In this document: positions 52,032-61,309 of the stretch, piece after piece
Position numbering within the stretch: position 1 is the first letter of the stretch
Layout: each line of letters begins with the position of its first letter
NCBI RefSeq assembly: GCF_051466335.1
Contig: NZ_CP195793.1
Span: 3,658,001-3,722,000 of the forward strand
DNA length: 64,000 bases
Direction: 5' to 3'
DNA from: Planctomicrobium sp051466335
GTDB lineage: Bacteria > Planctomycetota > Planctomycetia > Planctomycetales > Planctomycetaceae
Notes under the pieces: model-generated
What the model was told of the DNA's origin: nothing
The model's database searches: none
What the model saw: the letters and a program-made list of their open reading frames with translations, nothing else
Made by a program: the position numbers and the translations under genes

Positions 52032-53167
52032 GCGTGTGCCTTTGATTCTTCGACAGGTGACTGGGGAGCTGAAACTTCCGCTGAGGAATGACCGTTCTCA
52101 GATGAATGATTCCTGGACAGATCAAAAATCCTGTCCATCATCAAGGTCACTCGTTCGACTTCGTGTGGACTGATCGGGGCCGGAGTTCCATTCAGAATCG
52201 AAGCGTAAAACGCTTCGAAGAGATTCTTCATCCCCGCAAAATAGTGGATCTCGGACTTCGCAAAATTCCAGAAGTTACGTGTGAGATTCCAGCAGCTATT
52301 CCGAAACTGCTGAATCGGTGCTTCGAGTTTGGCGAACGCACCGGGGAGTTTCATCAGTCGGTTCAGCTGTAACGTCTGAGCATCGAAATCAATCTGAATC
52401 GTTCCTTTTTTACCGTAAATTCGCGTGATGCGTTGGGGCGGCAAAAAGGTTGAAAATGTCAAACTGCCACTTTGCTTGTTCCCCTGAAAAGAGACACTCA
52501 ATTCTGTCGGGAAATCGTATTCGGGCCGGGTCCACGCTCCACCAAGAATCGCTGGCTGATCGTCCTCCATCAAATCCAGAATCCGGTAAAGCGGGTGAGA
52601 AATCGTATTTTGAAACAAGCCGCCCGGGAGCTTTCGCACCCAGTGATTCGGACTGGCTGCCACGAGTGAACCAAACTTCCCATCGATCGGGTAACCGAGA
52701 ATCGACTCAATGTGGGCAACGTCGCCGATGACTCCCTTTTGAATCCACTCCCGGCACTTCAGCCATGCTGGATCGAACAATTGATCATGACCAACGCAAA
52801 CAGACTTCCCACATCTCTCGGCAGTTGCCAGCACATCCCGGGCATCAGGAGTGTCGAGCGTGAATGGTTTTTCAACATAAATATGGCACCCTGCTTCCAA
52901 CAACTGTTTCGAAAGCCGGGCGTGCGTGTGTGCGGGAGTGGTAATGTGTACCACGTCAGGATGAACCTGCTCCAGCATCTGTTCGATATTGATGAATGTT
53001 TGAGGAACCTGAAACCTTGCTGCTGCTTGATAGGCGAGGTCTTCGTGCATATCACAGACAGCGACGATTTCCGCGTTCTTGACGCGTCGTAACTGCGACA
53101 GATGCGCATCGGCGATCTGCCCGCATCCCAGCAGCGCAACGCGTACTTTTCGTTTTTGTGTCTTCAT
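52022..53167 (-). CDS. Gfo/Idh/MocA-family sugar oxidoreductase
   Basis: A 381-residue protein with an N-terminal Rossmann fold (VRVALLGCGQIADAHLSQL) followed by the family motif GCHIYVEKPFTLDTPDA, where the EKP lysine is at the catalytic position. The C-terminal part, with LPGGLFQNTISHPLYRIL (a His in a typical position) and a SLTFSTFLPPQRITRIYG sheet, is characteristic of GFO/IDH/MocA enzymes. They oxidise or reduce sugar or nucleotide-sugar substrates with NAD(P). A role in making a precursor for the polysaccharide repeat unit is inferred from context. Confidence 0.9.
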   Translation of the reverse strand: MKTQKRKVRVALLGCGQIADAHLSQLRRVKNAEIVAVCDMHEDLAYQAAARFQVPQTFINIEQMLEQVHPDVVHITTPAHTHARLSKQLLEAGCHIYVEKPFTLDTPDARDVLATAERCGKSVCVGHDQLFDPAWLKCREWIQKGVIGDVAHIESILGYPIDGKFGSLVAASPNHWVRKLPGGLFQNTISHPLYRILDLMEDDQPAILGGAWTRPEYDFPTELSVSFQGNKQSGSLTFSTFLPPQRITRIYGKKGTIQIDFDAQTLQLNRLMKLPGAFAKLEAPIQQFRNSCWNLTRNFWNFAKSEIHYFAGMKNLFEAFYASILNGTPAPISPHEVERVTLMMDRIFDLSRNHSSENGHSSAEVSAPQSPVEESKAHACP

Positions 53168-53235
53168 CTATCCTGTCCTCAGCTGCGAACCAATCAACTC
53201 GTGCTTTAAGCCAATCTGTTGACTCACTTGCGAGT

Positions 53236-54393
53236 TCATTTCGCAGCCAAACACTCTGAGTACAATGCTTCGTAGTTGCGAATCATGGTGCGGATATTGA
53301 AATTCTCGGCCACTCGAACACGAGCCGCATCTGCCATAGCCGGCCAGAGTGGTTGCTCATCCAACATCTCAATCATCGCATTCGCCAGTTGATCGGGATT
53401 CTGCGAGTCGACCAGTTTTCCTGTGACACCCGGGACAACGATCTCCGGATTCCCACCGACACGGGTTGTGACAATCGGCAGTCCGACCGCCATCGCTTCC
53501 AAAAGTGTCAGGGAAATTCCTTCAGTCTTGGATGAAGACACATAGAACCCGGCAGTTCTCAGAAGATCTGGAATGTCTTTGCGTTCTCCAAGAAACTCGA
53601 CGCTGTTTTCAATGTGAAGCTCGCGAGCGAGAGCTTCAAGCAGGTCCCTCTCCGCACCATTTCCTACGAGTTTCAAGCGGAAATCGGGATACGCTTCGAG
53701 AACCTTTGGGATTGCACGAAACAGCGTGGAATAGTCTTTCTCTGGTGATAAGCGGGCGACGGAAATCGCAGTGTGGTTCAGTTGGGGCCCAGTGAACCGG
53801 AATCGCTCCAGATCAATCCCGTTCCAGACACACTGAATCCGCTTTCGATTCGCTGGATCTTGTGACTGACACAATCGTGTTGCGTCATCAGACACACCTA
53901 CGATGCGCGATGAAAGCAGATTCGCGATTCGAAATTGCCAAAGGGACTTCCAGCCTGGGCCGCAACCGCGCCCATGCTGCGTATTGATCACAGTTCGGAC
54001 ACCGGCCAGGCGGGCTGCCAATGCCCCATAGAAATGGGGATAGGTATTGTGCGTATGCAGGACCTGAATTCCGCTCGTCTGAAAATATTTCTTCAGTTCT
54101 TTGATCGCCGCTGTTTTACTGACGTGCGGAAGTCCAATGGTGTGCACATCGTGCCCGGCGGCTTTCAGATCGTCGGCAGGTGGTCCCAACTCCGCCAGCG
54201 AAACAAAATGGAGTTCATACTGCGATGAATCATGGAACTTAGCAAAATCAACCAGCAATCGCTCCAGACCACCAGTCTTCAATGTCATGCTGAGATGACA
54301 GACCTTGATCCTTTGACGAACCCCGGAAAGGGTAGCGTTCATTCCACTCTCGGACTGGACTGACTGAGCAGTATTCAATGTTGTTGCAACCAT
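53236..54393 (-). CDS. GT4 glycosyltransferase
   Basis: A 385-residue GT4 enzyme. VCHLSMTLKTGGLERLLVDF opens the N-terminal domain; TAISVARLSPEKDYSTLF opens the nucleotide-binding half and the EX7E motif lies in SKTEGISLTLLEAMAVGLP, followed by VTTRVGGNPEIV. It is typical of capsule and lipooligosaccharide glycosyltransferases acting at the cytoplasmic membrane. Stop and start of the following and preceding genes are close; it begins immediately after the stop of the GNAT gene. Confidence 0.93.
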   Translation of the reverse strand: MVATTLNTAQSVQSESGMNATLSGVRQRIKVCHLSMTLKTGGLERLLVDFAKFHDSSQYELHFVSLAELGPPADDLKAAGHDVHTIGLPHVSKTAAIKELKKYFQTSGIQVLHTHNTYPHFYGALAARLAGVRTVINTQHGRGCGPGWKSLWQFRIANLLSSRIVGVSDDATRLCQSQDPANRKRIQCVWNGIDLERFRFTGPQLNHTAISVARLSPEKDYSTLFRAIPKVLEAYPDFRLKLVGNGAERDLLEALARELHIENSVEFLGERKDIPDLLRTAGFYVSSSKTEGISLTLLEAMAVGLPIVTTRVGGNPEIVVPGVTGKLVDSQNPDQLANAMIEMLDEQPLWPAMADAARVRVAENFNIRTMIRNYEALYSECLAAK

Positions 54394-55569
54394 TTATTTA
54401 TCCTGCTCCGCGGCTTCACTTGCCGATCCATTCGAGACTTGATTCTGGCCAGATTTGAACCGTGACTTCAGACTTTTCAGCAATTCAATGAATTGCATCT
54501 TGAGTGATTTGCGAGTTACCTTCAGCCAGCACAGCTGATTGACATCTGTGGAAAGATTGTCTTTGTGCCGTTTGTCACCGACGAGAAAATCGTAGGCGTC
54601 GAAACCTCTCTTGAGCGCTTCGTTCATGCAAAGATAGTGCGAAATCAACCCGGGGCTGGGCTTTACTTCGAAGTCAGCGAACCCAGAGAGATAATCCAGC
54701 AGGCGGTTCTCATCGACCAAAAGCAACAGGCATCCCACGGTTTCTGATTCGTGTTTCACACGGAAAAGTACAGCTTTCCCTTCCAGAAACAGCTTCATCG
54801 CGGAACTCGTCTGAAACTGTTTGAATCGTTCGTTAGCAAACGCCCCCGGTTGCCCGACAGCTTGCCACCGAGCCTGATGCAGCGCCATCAACTCATTCAG
54901 AATATCGAACGCTTGATCTGGTTCGGCAGCCCACTCGCAGTCTAACTGACCATACTGCTTGATCCGCCGTCGTAAATTTGATCGTGTACTCTTGCCAAGG
55001 CGATCGATAACAGCCTGATTCGCGAGCCGAGCGGCATGCAAATCGAAGTATTTGCTATCACGGAATCGGATCTCTGAATGCGGAAACTGATGTTGCCAAG
55101 TGCTGAGGTCGCGTTCTGAAAATCCATCAATGCGAATCTGATCCCAAAGCGATTCCTTCTGCAGCGACTCCGCGATGGCTTGGATGAATTGATCACGAAT
55201 CTCCTCGCGAGCGAGGATCGCATTGTACTCGACGCAGACACTTCCAATCTGCGGCTCACCCGCTGTCCCGATGTGGCGGGTCCTGACTCCAAACGGCCCC
55301 TCCTTCTGATCAGTTCCCTGAGTAATCAGACAGATTCCACAGACTTCCGAATCCGCTTCAGCAACGAGGAAATAGTAGGGAACGAGATCCCCATAACATT
55401 CAATCCACGTTTCAACCCACGGAGCACTGCAAGAAACCCTGTTGTTCAGCAACAACCGATCGAGTTGCCTCCAGTCTGTCAGTGCGGAATGCACACTGGC
55501 GGACGACAATTTCTTGATGGAAATTGCGTTCGATTTCTGGAGAACCTGAGTCTTCAACTGGATAGTCAT
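54394..55569 (-). CDS. GNAT/FemAB-like acyltransferase of the polysaccharide locus
   Basis: 391 residues from ATG 55569; the open frame goes on to 55749 but that part overlaps the flippase 3' end and lacks similarity. The architecture resembles the CelD/BcsL group: an N-terminal lobe with CSAPWVETWIECYGDLVPYY, the Arg-rich STRSNLRRRIKQYGQL and a C-terminal GNAT core with KAVLFRVKHESETVGCLLLL and LSGFADFEVKPSPGLISHY. It probably adds an acyl or amino-acid group to a glycan precursor. It is encoded between a flippase and a glycosyltransferase without gap, so it belongs to this pathway. Confidence 0.83.
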   Translation of the reverse strand: MTIQLKTQVLQKSNAISIKKLSSASVHSALTDWRQLDRLLLNNRVSCSAPWVETWIECYGDLVPYYFLVAEADSEVCGICLITQGTDQKEGPFGVRTRHIGTAGEPQIGSVCVEYNAILAREEIRDQFIQAIAESLQKESLWDQIRIDGFSERDLSTWQHQFPHSEIRFRDSKYFDLHAARLANQAVIDRLGKSTRSNLRRRIKQYGQLDCEWAAEPDQAFDILNELMALHQARWQAVGQPGAFANERFKQFQTSSAMKLFLEGKAVLFRVKHESETVGCLLLLVDENRLLDYLSGFADFEVKPSPGLISHYLCMNEALKRGFDAYDFLVGDKRHKDNLSTDVNQLCWLKVTRKSLKMQFIELLKSLKSRFKSGQNQVSNGSASEAAEQDK

Positions 55570-55613
55570 AATGCCCGAAACGTCAGAGAAAACGACATGA
55601 TCTACTGGTAAAA

Positions 55614-57122
55614 TCAGACAGCCACTTTTGCCGTGGAGGAGGTCGAAGGGACCCTCTCCGAGGACCTCTTTTCCAACTTGAGGATTAATCCACGAACCCC
55701 AAACAAGACTCCGCCTCCGCCAAGAGTGACGCAAAGCAGAGGGATCCAACCGCTGCGGCCAACATGTGGGCTCACGAACTCACAGAAGGTAATGAGTGCC
55801 ACATGCGCCGGGATGGCTGGTGCAACGACGACATGCCACAAAGAACGTTTTGATACATGAAGCTCACGAATGGCATAGGGCAACAGAACGAACAGTTCCA
55901 CAAGAATCAAAGGAATCAACGTTCCCCAGGCCACTCCAACAATTCCAAACTGGTAAATCAGCATGAGTGACAACACCAGATTCAGACACGCTTCCAACAA
56001 ATCGATGAACGCCTGTTTTCGAACCTGACCAATTCCCAATAGAGCTTTTCGAGCCACCATCATCGGCAAAGAAACCAATTGTGAAGCGACCAGCAGAATC
56101 AAAACGGTGCTACTCTGGTCGTAAACTTTACCGATCCAGGTTTGGATGAGCAGTTCGCTGAAATAGATCGAACCGATAAGAAATCCTCCCGACAACATCC
56201 ATGCGAGTCCCATCCCTTTGGCGACGAGTTGTCCAAGGTGGTTGTGTTGCTGACGAGCGTGAAGTTCTCCTGCTTTCGGAAGAACGGCTTCCGCGATCTG
56301 TGTAATCGGCACCTGAATCATCTGTGCGATTCGAAGACCGATCTGATACGGCACGACAGCTAACGGACCGAGAATCAGACCGATGATCACCGTATCTGTG
56401 AAGTAAATCAGGTACTCAGCAAACAGCGCAACCGCATTGAATGCACTGAAGCCGAAACACTCTTTCATCACATCGCGACGGGTGTTCCACGGACCGACAC
56501 TTAACGTGGGAACTTGACGATAGGCAAAGTATGCACTGAGCCCATGTTCAATGATCGTGACGAACAGGAAGATCAACGACAACGTGATTAAGCCATAATG
56601 CTGATGGAGACAAAGCCATGTCACCGCAAGCCGTACCAGCCCTAATGTCACTTCGATTCCGCGTTTGATATCCAAACGTTGCGTTCCAACCAGAACGCCT
56701 CCATAGACACTCGCGACCATTCCTAGCCCGATCGTGCATCCCACAATCAGGATCGAAATTCGAATTTCCCAGAGAGGAAGTTCTCCCCAGTTTTGCAACG
56801 ACGGAGTCCACCACGCACAGACTGCTGTGAACAGAAAAACAAGGCTTGCCGTTCCAACGTAAATCGTCTGGATTGTGCTGACAACAATATTCAGTTTTTT
56901 CCAGTCTTCCCGCGCATAGAGATCGGCGACATATCGACAGATCGTGGCTCCAAAACCGGAGTAGATCATTGTCGAATACCCGGCGATGGCATTAATAAAT
57001 ACCCAGGCTCCGTATTGCGCCTCTCCCACGGTGCCGAGAATATACGGCATCATGAAAAAGCCGATGAGCATCGTCAGGAGATGTGCTCCCCAACCGGCGA
57101 TGATATTTTTCCGAACGCTCAT
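55614..57122 (-). CDS. Wzx-like polysaccharide flippase
   Basis: A 502-residue protein with about fourteen hydrophobic segments and the N-terminal signature VRKNIIAGWGAHLLTMLIG followed by GEAQYGAWVFINAIAGY, typical of the MOP-superfamily polysaccharide exporters. Such flippases move lipid-linked repeat units across the cytoplasmic membrane. The start overlaps the upstream GT2 stop by four bases. Together with the Wzy-like protein at 58170 it defines a Wzx/Wzy-type pathway. Confidence 0.9.
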   Translation of the reverse strand: MSVRKNIIAGWGAHLLTMLIGFFMMPYILGTVGEAQYGAWVFINAIAGYSTMIYSGFGATICRYVADLYAREDWKKLNIVVSTIQTIYVGTASLVFLFTAVCAWWTPSLQNWGELPLWEIRISILIVGCTIGLGMVASVYGGVLVGTQRLDIKRGIEVTLGLVRLAVTWLCLHQHYGLITLSLIFLFVTIIEHGLSAYFAYRQVPTLSVGPWNTRRDVMKECFGFSAFNAVALFAEYLIYFTDTVIIGLILGPLAVVPYQIGLRIAQMIQVPITQIAEAVLPKAGELHARQQHNHLGQLVAKGMGLAWMLSGGFLIGSIYFSELLIQTWIGKVYDQSSTVLILLVASQLVSLPMMVARKALLGIGQVRKQAFIDLLEACLNLVLSLMLIYQFGIVGVAWGTLIPLILVELFVLLPYAIRELHVSKRSLWHVVVAPAIPAHVALITFCEFVSPHVGRSGWIPLLCVTLGGGGVLFGVRGLILKLEKRSSERVPSTSSTAKVAV

Positions 57123-58039
57123 CGGTTCACTCCGCCCGCAGCAGCGCGGCCGAGAAGTTCATTCTTCGTCGGTCCACTCTGACGTTTCAAATCGAGAAGC
57201 TTGATCGGAACGAATGTGGCCAGATAAAACGCAAAGTCCCGCGGAGAAAATCGATAACTCAGCAACTCGCGAAACGTCGTCCGTGCAGCGGGCAGATCCC
57301 GCATCCAGAACAACGCTTTGGAATACTCCTCGAGAATGGAAATTCGCTTCTCCTGAATCTGCTTTGGGTCGAAGCCACTCGATTTCGAAAGCAATTCCAG
57401 ATTCAACAGTTCCCCGCGAATCACTCGCTGAATCTGGCCGGAAAGATTCCCCTCTGCTGGCGTGTACCGAGTCAGTTCCTCACGCACCGTGACAATCTTT
57501 TGACCTGTGCGCGCAATCCTTAGCCACAGGTGATAATCTTCTGCCCCAATCAATTTGCGATCTTCGTGAAAGCCTCCAACTGCATCGAAGACAGACTTCC
57601 TGACCAGAACTGTTGAAGTCCCGATGTAGTTGTGTTTCCAGAGTTCATCAAAATCGAGATCTTTTGAATTCTTGCCCCCGTCCCCAACGGTGTGGGTATG
57701 AATCAGTCCGACTTCGTCAGCCACGGACCGAAGTTGTCGCTCGATCTTTTCTGGCAACCAGGAGTCGTCAGCGTCCAAGAAAGCAATCCAGTCTCCGGAA
57801 GCCAATCGAACTCCGTGATTGCGGGCGGCAGCGGGCCCCGCGTTCACTTGCTGCACACACCGAACCGAGGGAATGGAATTCCGAATGACAGCCAGTGTCT
57901 GATCTTTCGAACCATCGTCCACGACGATGATCTCGTGCACTGGCACGGTCTGTGCCAGAACGCTTTCGATTGTGGTCAGTATCGTCTTCTCTGCATTGTA
58001 AGCAGGAATGACGACACTCACGCGTTGTTGACTGGACAT
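57119..58039 (-). CDS. GT2 family glycosyltransferase
   Basis: 306 residues from ATG 58039 (GGAAAG eight bases upstream; the longer frame lacks a site). It is a GT-A glycosyltransferase: SVVIPAYNAEKTILTTIESV, IIVVDDGSKDQTLAVI, GPAAARNHGVRLASGDWIAF and LDADDSW with the DxD metal motif, then EDYHLWLRIARTG with the catalytic Asp. It adds a sugar from a nucleotide donor to the lipid-linked intermediate. It is 130 bases downstream of the Wzy-like gene. Confidence 0.94.
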   Translation of the reverse strand: MSSQQRVSVVIPAYNAEKTILTTIESVLAQTVPVHEIIVVDDGSKDQTLAVIRNSIPSVRCVQQVNAGPAAARNHGVRLASGDWIAFLDADDSWLPEKIERQLRSVADEVGLIHTHTVGDGGKNSKDLDFDELWKHNYIGTSTVLVRKSVFDAVGGFHEDRKLIGAEDYHLWLRIARTGQKIVTVREELTRYTPAEGNLSGQIQRVIRGELLNLELLSKSSGFDPKQIQEKRISILEEYSKALFWMRDLPAARTTFRELLSYRFSPRDFAFYLATFVPIKLLDLKRQSGPTKNELLGRAAAGGVNR

Positions 58040-58169
58040 GATGCTGACTTTCCGTATGAATCGCTGCCCCACTCAGGCTGAGACATACTTCACTGACTGA
58101 TAAATTGATTCGATCCGTGTGCTCAAATTGTTTCCGGCATTGCGCGAACGCAGTCGGACGACTCCCCGC

Positions 58170-59588
58170 TCACCCCCACCGTGCAAACATCCGAACGAAT
58201 AAAAACGCTGCCATCACTGCACACGCGCTGCACGCGATCCAAGGTTTGATCGTACGCGGCGTCAGTCGCAAAAGTGGCCGTGGGTTACTTCGATAAAAAC
58301 CGACCAAATTGATAAATGCAGCTGCAATTCCGCAGATCATGTACGTCGATGGAACGTAACACCTCGACAGTGAACACATTCCCATACACCACTCTGCAAG
58401 GATCGCTGCGATATACGGAAACATCCGTCTGAGTTCCGGATCTTCAATCTGAAAATTTGTTTTTTTCATCAGGAAGAAAGTGAAGGCTGGCAGGAAGAAG
58501 CATCCAAAGAACAGCGTTCCACCAAAAAATCCGAGTTCGACATAGGCGTGGACAAACGAATTATGGGCCGCGTGACCTGCAACTTCGTGATAGGTCCCTT
58601 CTCCAATGCCAAACAGAAAACGCGAATTTTTAATGGAGGCAAGACCGTCAGCCCAAAGTTGCACACGCTGCTGCCCGGTTCCTTCTGAGATGTCGATTTT
58701 TCCCATACGCCCCATCATCACCGGAAGCGTCATCGCGCAGAGGACTCCAATCGAGATAGCCACCTTGGAACCGTACTTGCAGCACAGCCAAGCCATCCCC
58801 CCAAGTCCAAAGGCCAGAATTCCTCCGCGCGAGTAAGTGTAGACCATCGCGATCGCCATGATCACCAGCGGGATAACCCACAGAACCCGGATCCCCGAGA
58901 TCGATTTGTCCGTAAGGAAATAGAACGAGATAAAGCAGGTCGCAACAATCAACAACGAGATGTCATTGGGATCTCGAAAGACACCAAGACCGCACAGCCT
59001 GAAGAACCAAATTTCTTCCCCATATATGTCCACGCCGTTGCGGTCTGGAATATGACGGAACAGGCGTTCTTCTTTCTGTAGAGTTCGTTCCTTCGCCAAA
59101 AGCTCGTAAAACTCTGGGGTTCCCAGCCATTCATCACGATAGCTGCGGTAGTCAACAACGCTGTAAGCGGTCATCAACGTGGCGCAAATCGCTGACGTCA
59201 TCAGGAACGTGCGAAGTCGCTGTGGCGTCGTAATCACCGACACCAAAACGAGATAGTACAAAACAACCTTTAGCATCCCTGTGATACTGAGATCAACGCC
59301 GGTGAGATTCCCGGAGAAGAGGCGGCTGGTAAAAATCGCAACAACGATCCCGAGGACGCACAAATTCACTGGCTGCTGCGTCAGCGTTTTCCACCGCACC
59401 TGGTTGTGAAGATCGGAGAACGAGAAAACCAACGCTCCCACAATACATGGAAGATAAAGCTGTAAGTCGCCTAACGCTGGGAAGATTTCCTGCGGACGGA
59501 CGAACAGCAAGGCGTTCGCGAGCAGAAAAAGGACGTAACCCACCACGTTGGCCACTTCGAATTGAAGGTAGACGGAACAGAATCCCAA
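58170..59588 (-). CDS. Wzy/O-antigen-ligase family membrane protein
   Basis: A 472-residue protein with about twelve hydrophobic segments. The MVYTYSRGGILAFGLGGM segment and the periplasmic-loop motif RFLFGIGEGTYHEVAG, then HAAHNSFVHAYVELGFFGG, are characteristic of Wzy_C polymerases and ligases. It polymerises repeat units or ligates them to an acceptor outside the cytoplasmic membrane. The start is uncertain: TTG at 59588 or GTG at 59555, with no strong ribosome-binding site for either. It is the first gene of the minus-strand polysaccharide operon, transcribed away from the sulfotransferase gene. Confidence 0.85.
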   Translation of the reverse strand: MGFCSVYLQFEVANVVGYVLFLLANALLFVRPQEIFPALGDLQLYLPCIVGALVFSFSDLHNQVRWKTLTQQPVNLCVLGIVVAIFTSRLFSGNLTGVDLSITGMLKVVLYYLVLVSVITTPQRLRTFLMTSAICATLMTAYSVVDYRSYRDEWLGTPEFYELLAKERTLQKEERLFRHIPDRNGVDIYGEEIWFFRLCGLGVFRDPNDISLLIVATCFISFYFLTDKSISGIRVLWVIPLVIMAIAMVYTYSRGGILAFGLGGMAWLCCKYGSKVAISIGVLCAMTLPVMMGRMGKIDISEGTGQQRVQLWADGLASIKNSRFLFGIGEGTYHEVAGHAAHNSFVHAYVELGFFGGTLFFGCFFLPAFTFFLMKKTNFQIEDPELRRMFPYIAAILAEWCMGMCSLSRCYVPSTYMICGIAAAFINLVGFYRSNPRPLLRLTPRTIKPWIACSACAVMAAFLFVRMFARWG

Positions 59589-60032
59589 CGGAGACCGGCA
59601 AATCCTGCACAGTCCACCGCAATACTGGAACTATGTGACGTGAGTGGTTTGAGAGGCTGGAGATCGGATCGAGGTTGAAGAATTACACCACGCAAAAATG
59701 CAACACGCCGGAACAATTGATACATTCCAAGCGACCGATTCTGCTGAATTCGCCGTGAGTATCGGCAGATGCGATATTCTCAGGTTGCCCGATTCCCTAA
59801 GGTATCGGTAAATTATTTTGACAGGATCTTGAAACTCCACAGGTCGAGTTTCAGGTTCGAGTCCCAATTACGTCGTTTTTCGTCGTTCACCGACACCGTG
59901 GTTCCCCATTCCGACCGCGACAATCCACTTTAATTCAATAGAATCTCCCAGAAATCAGCTTTACTGATTCTTGTGTTCTTTGCCGTCCACAGAGTCTTCA
60001 ACCGTGCTGAACTGTGAAAATAAGTGAGCGAG
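59589..60032. other. Divergent intergenic region of the polysaccharide locus
   Basis: It holds the promoters for the minus-strand glycan operon and the plus-strand sulfotransferase. TTGACA at 59818-59823 could be a -35 element on the plus strand but lacks a convincing -10. TGAAACTC and GAGTTTCA (about 59829-59852) form a small inverted repeat followed by a GGTTCGAGTCCC string that resembles a tRNA T-loop, but no tRNA fold surrounds it. Confidence 0.4.
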
Positions 60033-61184
60033 ATGACAGGTTCTGAAAAGAAGCCCAAACGTACATCACAAGGCGCACTGATCCTTTACCACGGAATGAA
60101 ACTTTCCACGATGGTAAAGCTCTTTCAGCTGAAACCCTCGCTGAGATGGTCAAGGTGGCGTCAGATTGGATTGATGATTCCCTTCGGGATCTACAATTCC
60201 ATCATGGCCCTGGTCGAATTGCTCCTCTTTCGCAACAAGATCAACAAAACGGAAATCGATCCGAACCCGATCTTCGTTCTTGGTTACTGGCGATCAGGGA
60301 CAACAATGTTGCACAACCTGATGGCGCTCGACCCACGGTACGCCTTCCCAAATCTCTACGAGACGATTTTCCCTTGGCATTTCCTGAGCTCGGAGACAAT
60401 TAATTCCGGCCTGACCGGATGGATGGTTCCGAAATCTCGGCCCATGGATAACATGGAAGCGCACTGGAAAGTGCCCCAGGAAGACGAGTTTGCCATTTGT
60501 ACGATGTGTCTGGTCTCTCCATACACTCTGCCGCTACGTCCGTTCGATCTAGAGGAGTGGACACGATCGTTCCGAATTGAAGAACTCCCCGAACAAGACC
60601 GTAAGCTCTGGTTCGACACAGTCAAACTTTTCATGAAGAAGCTGACAGTTCGATACAAGAAGCCGTTGGTGATGAAGTCACCAACGCATACTTACCGGAT
60701 CAAAGCGATTCTCGAAATGTTCCCGAACGCCAAGTTCGTGTACATCCACCGGAATCCGTTCGATGTCTTCAACTCCACACTGCACCTGCGAAACACCTTG
60801 ATCGGCGAAAACACGCTCGGCAGCGCGTATCACCCCAATGCCGAAGAAAATGTTATCGACACATTTCTGGAAGCCTACACGCGTTACGAACGAGATCGGC
60901 ACTTGATTCCAGAGGGAAATCTCGTTGAAGTCAAATACGAAGAACTTTCTTCAGACCCGCTGACACACCTGGAAAAGATCTATAACGGACTGAACCTCGG
61001 CGGGTTCGACGAAGTTCGACGCCGCCTGGAACCGCAGCTCGCCGACCATCAGAAATATCAGAAAAATCACTTTCAGCCTGACCGACACTGGCAGCTGGAA
61101 GTTTACCGCAGATGTAAAGAAGTTTATGATCGATTTGGTTACCCAGCTCCACCAAGTTCCGATTCGGACACAGCAGCTGCATAA
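60033..61184 (+). CDS. PAPS-dependent sulfotransferase
   Basis: 383 residues from ATG 60033 (GTG nine bases upstream is in frame). The 5'-phosphosulfate loop FVLGYWRSGTTMLHNLMALD and the 3'-phosphate motif FVYIHRNPFDVFNSTLHLRN are both present, and a hydrophobic segment near residue 45 may associate the enzyme with the membrane. It transfers sulfate from PAPS to an acceptor, here most likely a sugar of the glycan made by the divergent operon. The epimerase/decarboxylase gene follows 125 bases downstream. PAPS synthesis genes are not in the window. Confidence 0.9.
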   Translation: MTGSEKKPKRTSQGALILYHGMKLSTMVKLFQLKPSLRWSRWRQIGLMIPFGIYNSIMALVELLLFRNKINKTEIDPNPIFVLGYWRSGTTMLHNLMALDPRYAFPNLYETIFPWHFLSSETINSGLTGWMVPKSRPMDNMEAHWKVPQEDEFAICTMCLVSPYTLPLRPFDLEEWTRSFRIEELPEQDRKLWFDTVKLFMKKLTVRYKKPLVMKSPTHTYRIKAILEMFPNAKFVYIHRNPFDVFNSTLHLRNTLIGENTLGSAYHPNAEENVIDTFLEAYTRYERDRHLIPEGNLVEVKYEELSSDPLTHLEKIYNGLNLGGFDEVRRRLEPQLADHQKYQKNHFQPDRHWQLEVYRRCKEVYDRFGYPAPPSSDSDTAAA

Positions 61185-61309
61185 CTGATCTTTCCGATTG
61201 CACTATCGACGAGATGGTTTAGGAAGGTCGAACCCCATCTCTGTCGCAATTTGAAACTGGGCCGCGATTCCTTTCTTTTTACATCTCATTCGCGTCAACA
61301 AGGCGTCCA

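Noticed and set aside
59829..59866. GGTTCGAGTCCC string resembling a tRNA T-arm
   Set aside because: The flanks do not form a T-stem or an acceptor stem, and no anticodon arm lies upstream; the string alone is not a tRNA or attachment site.
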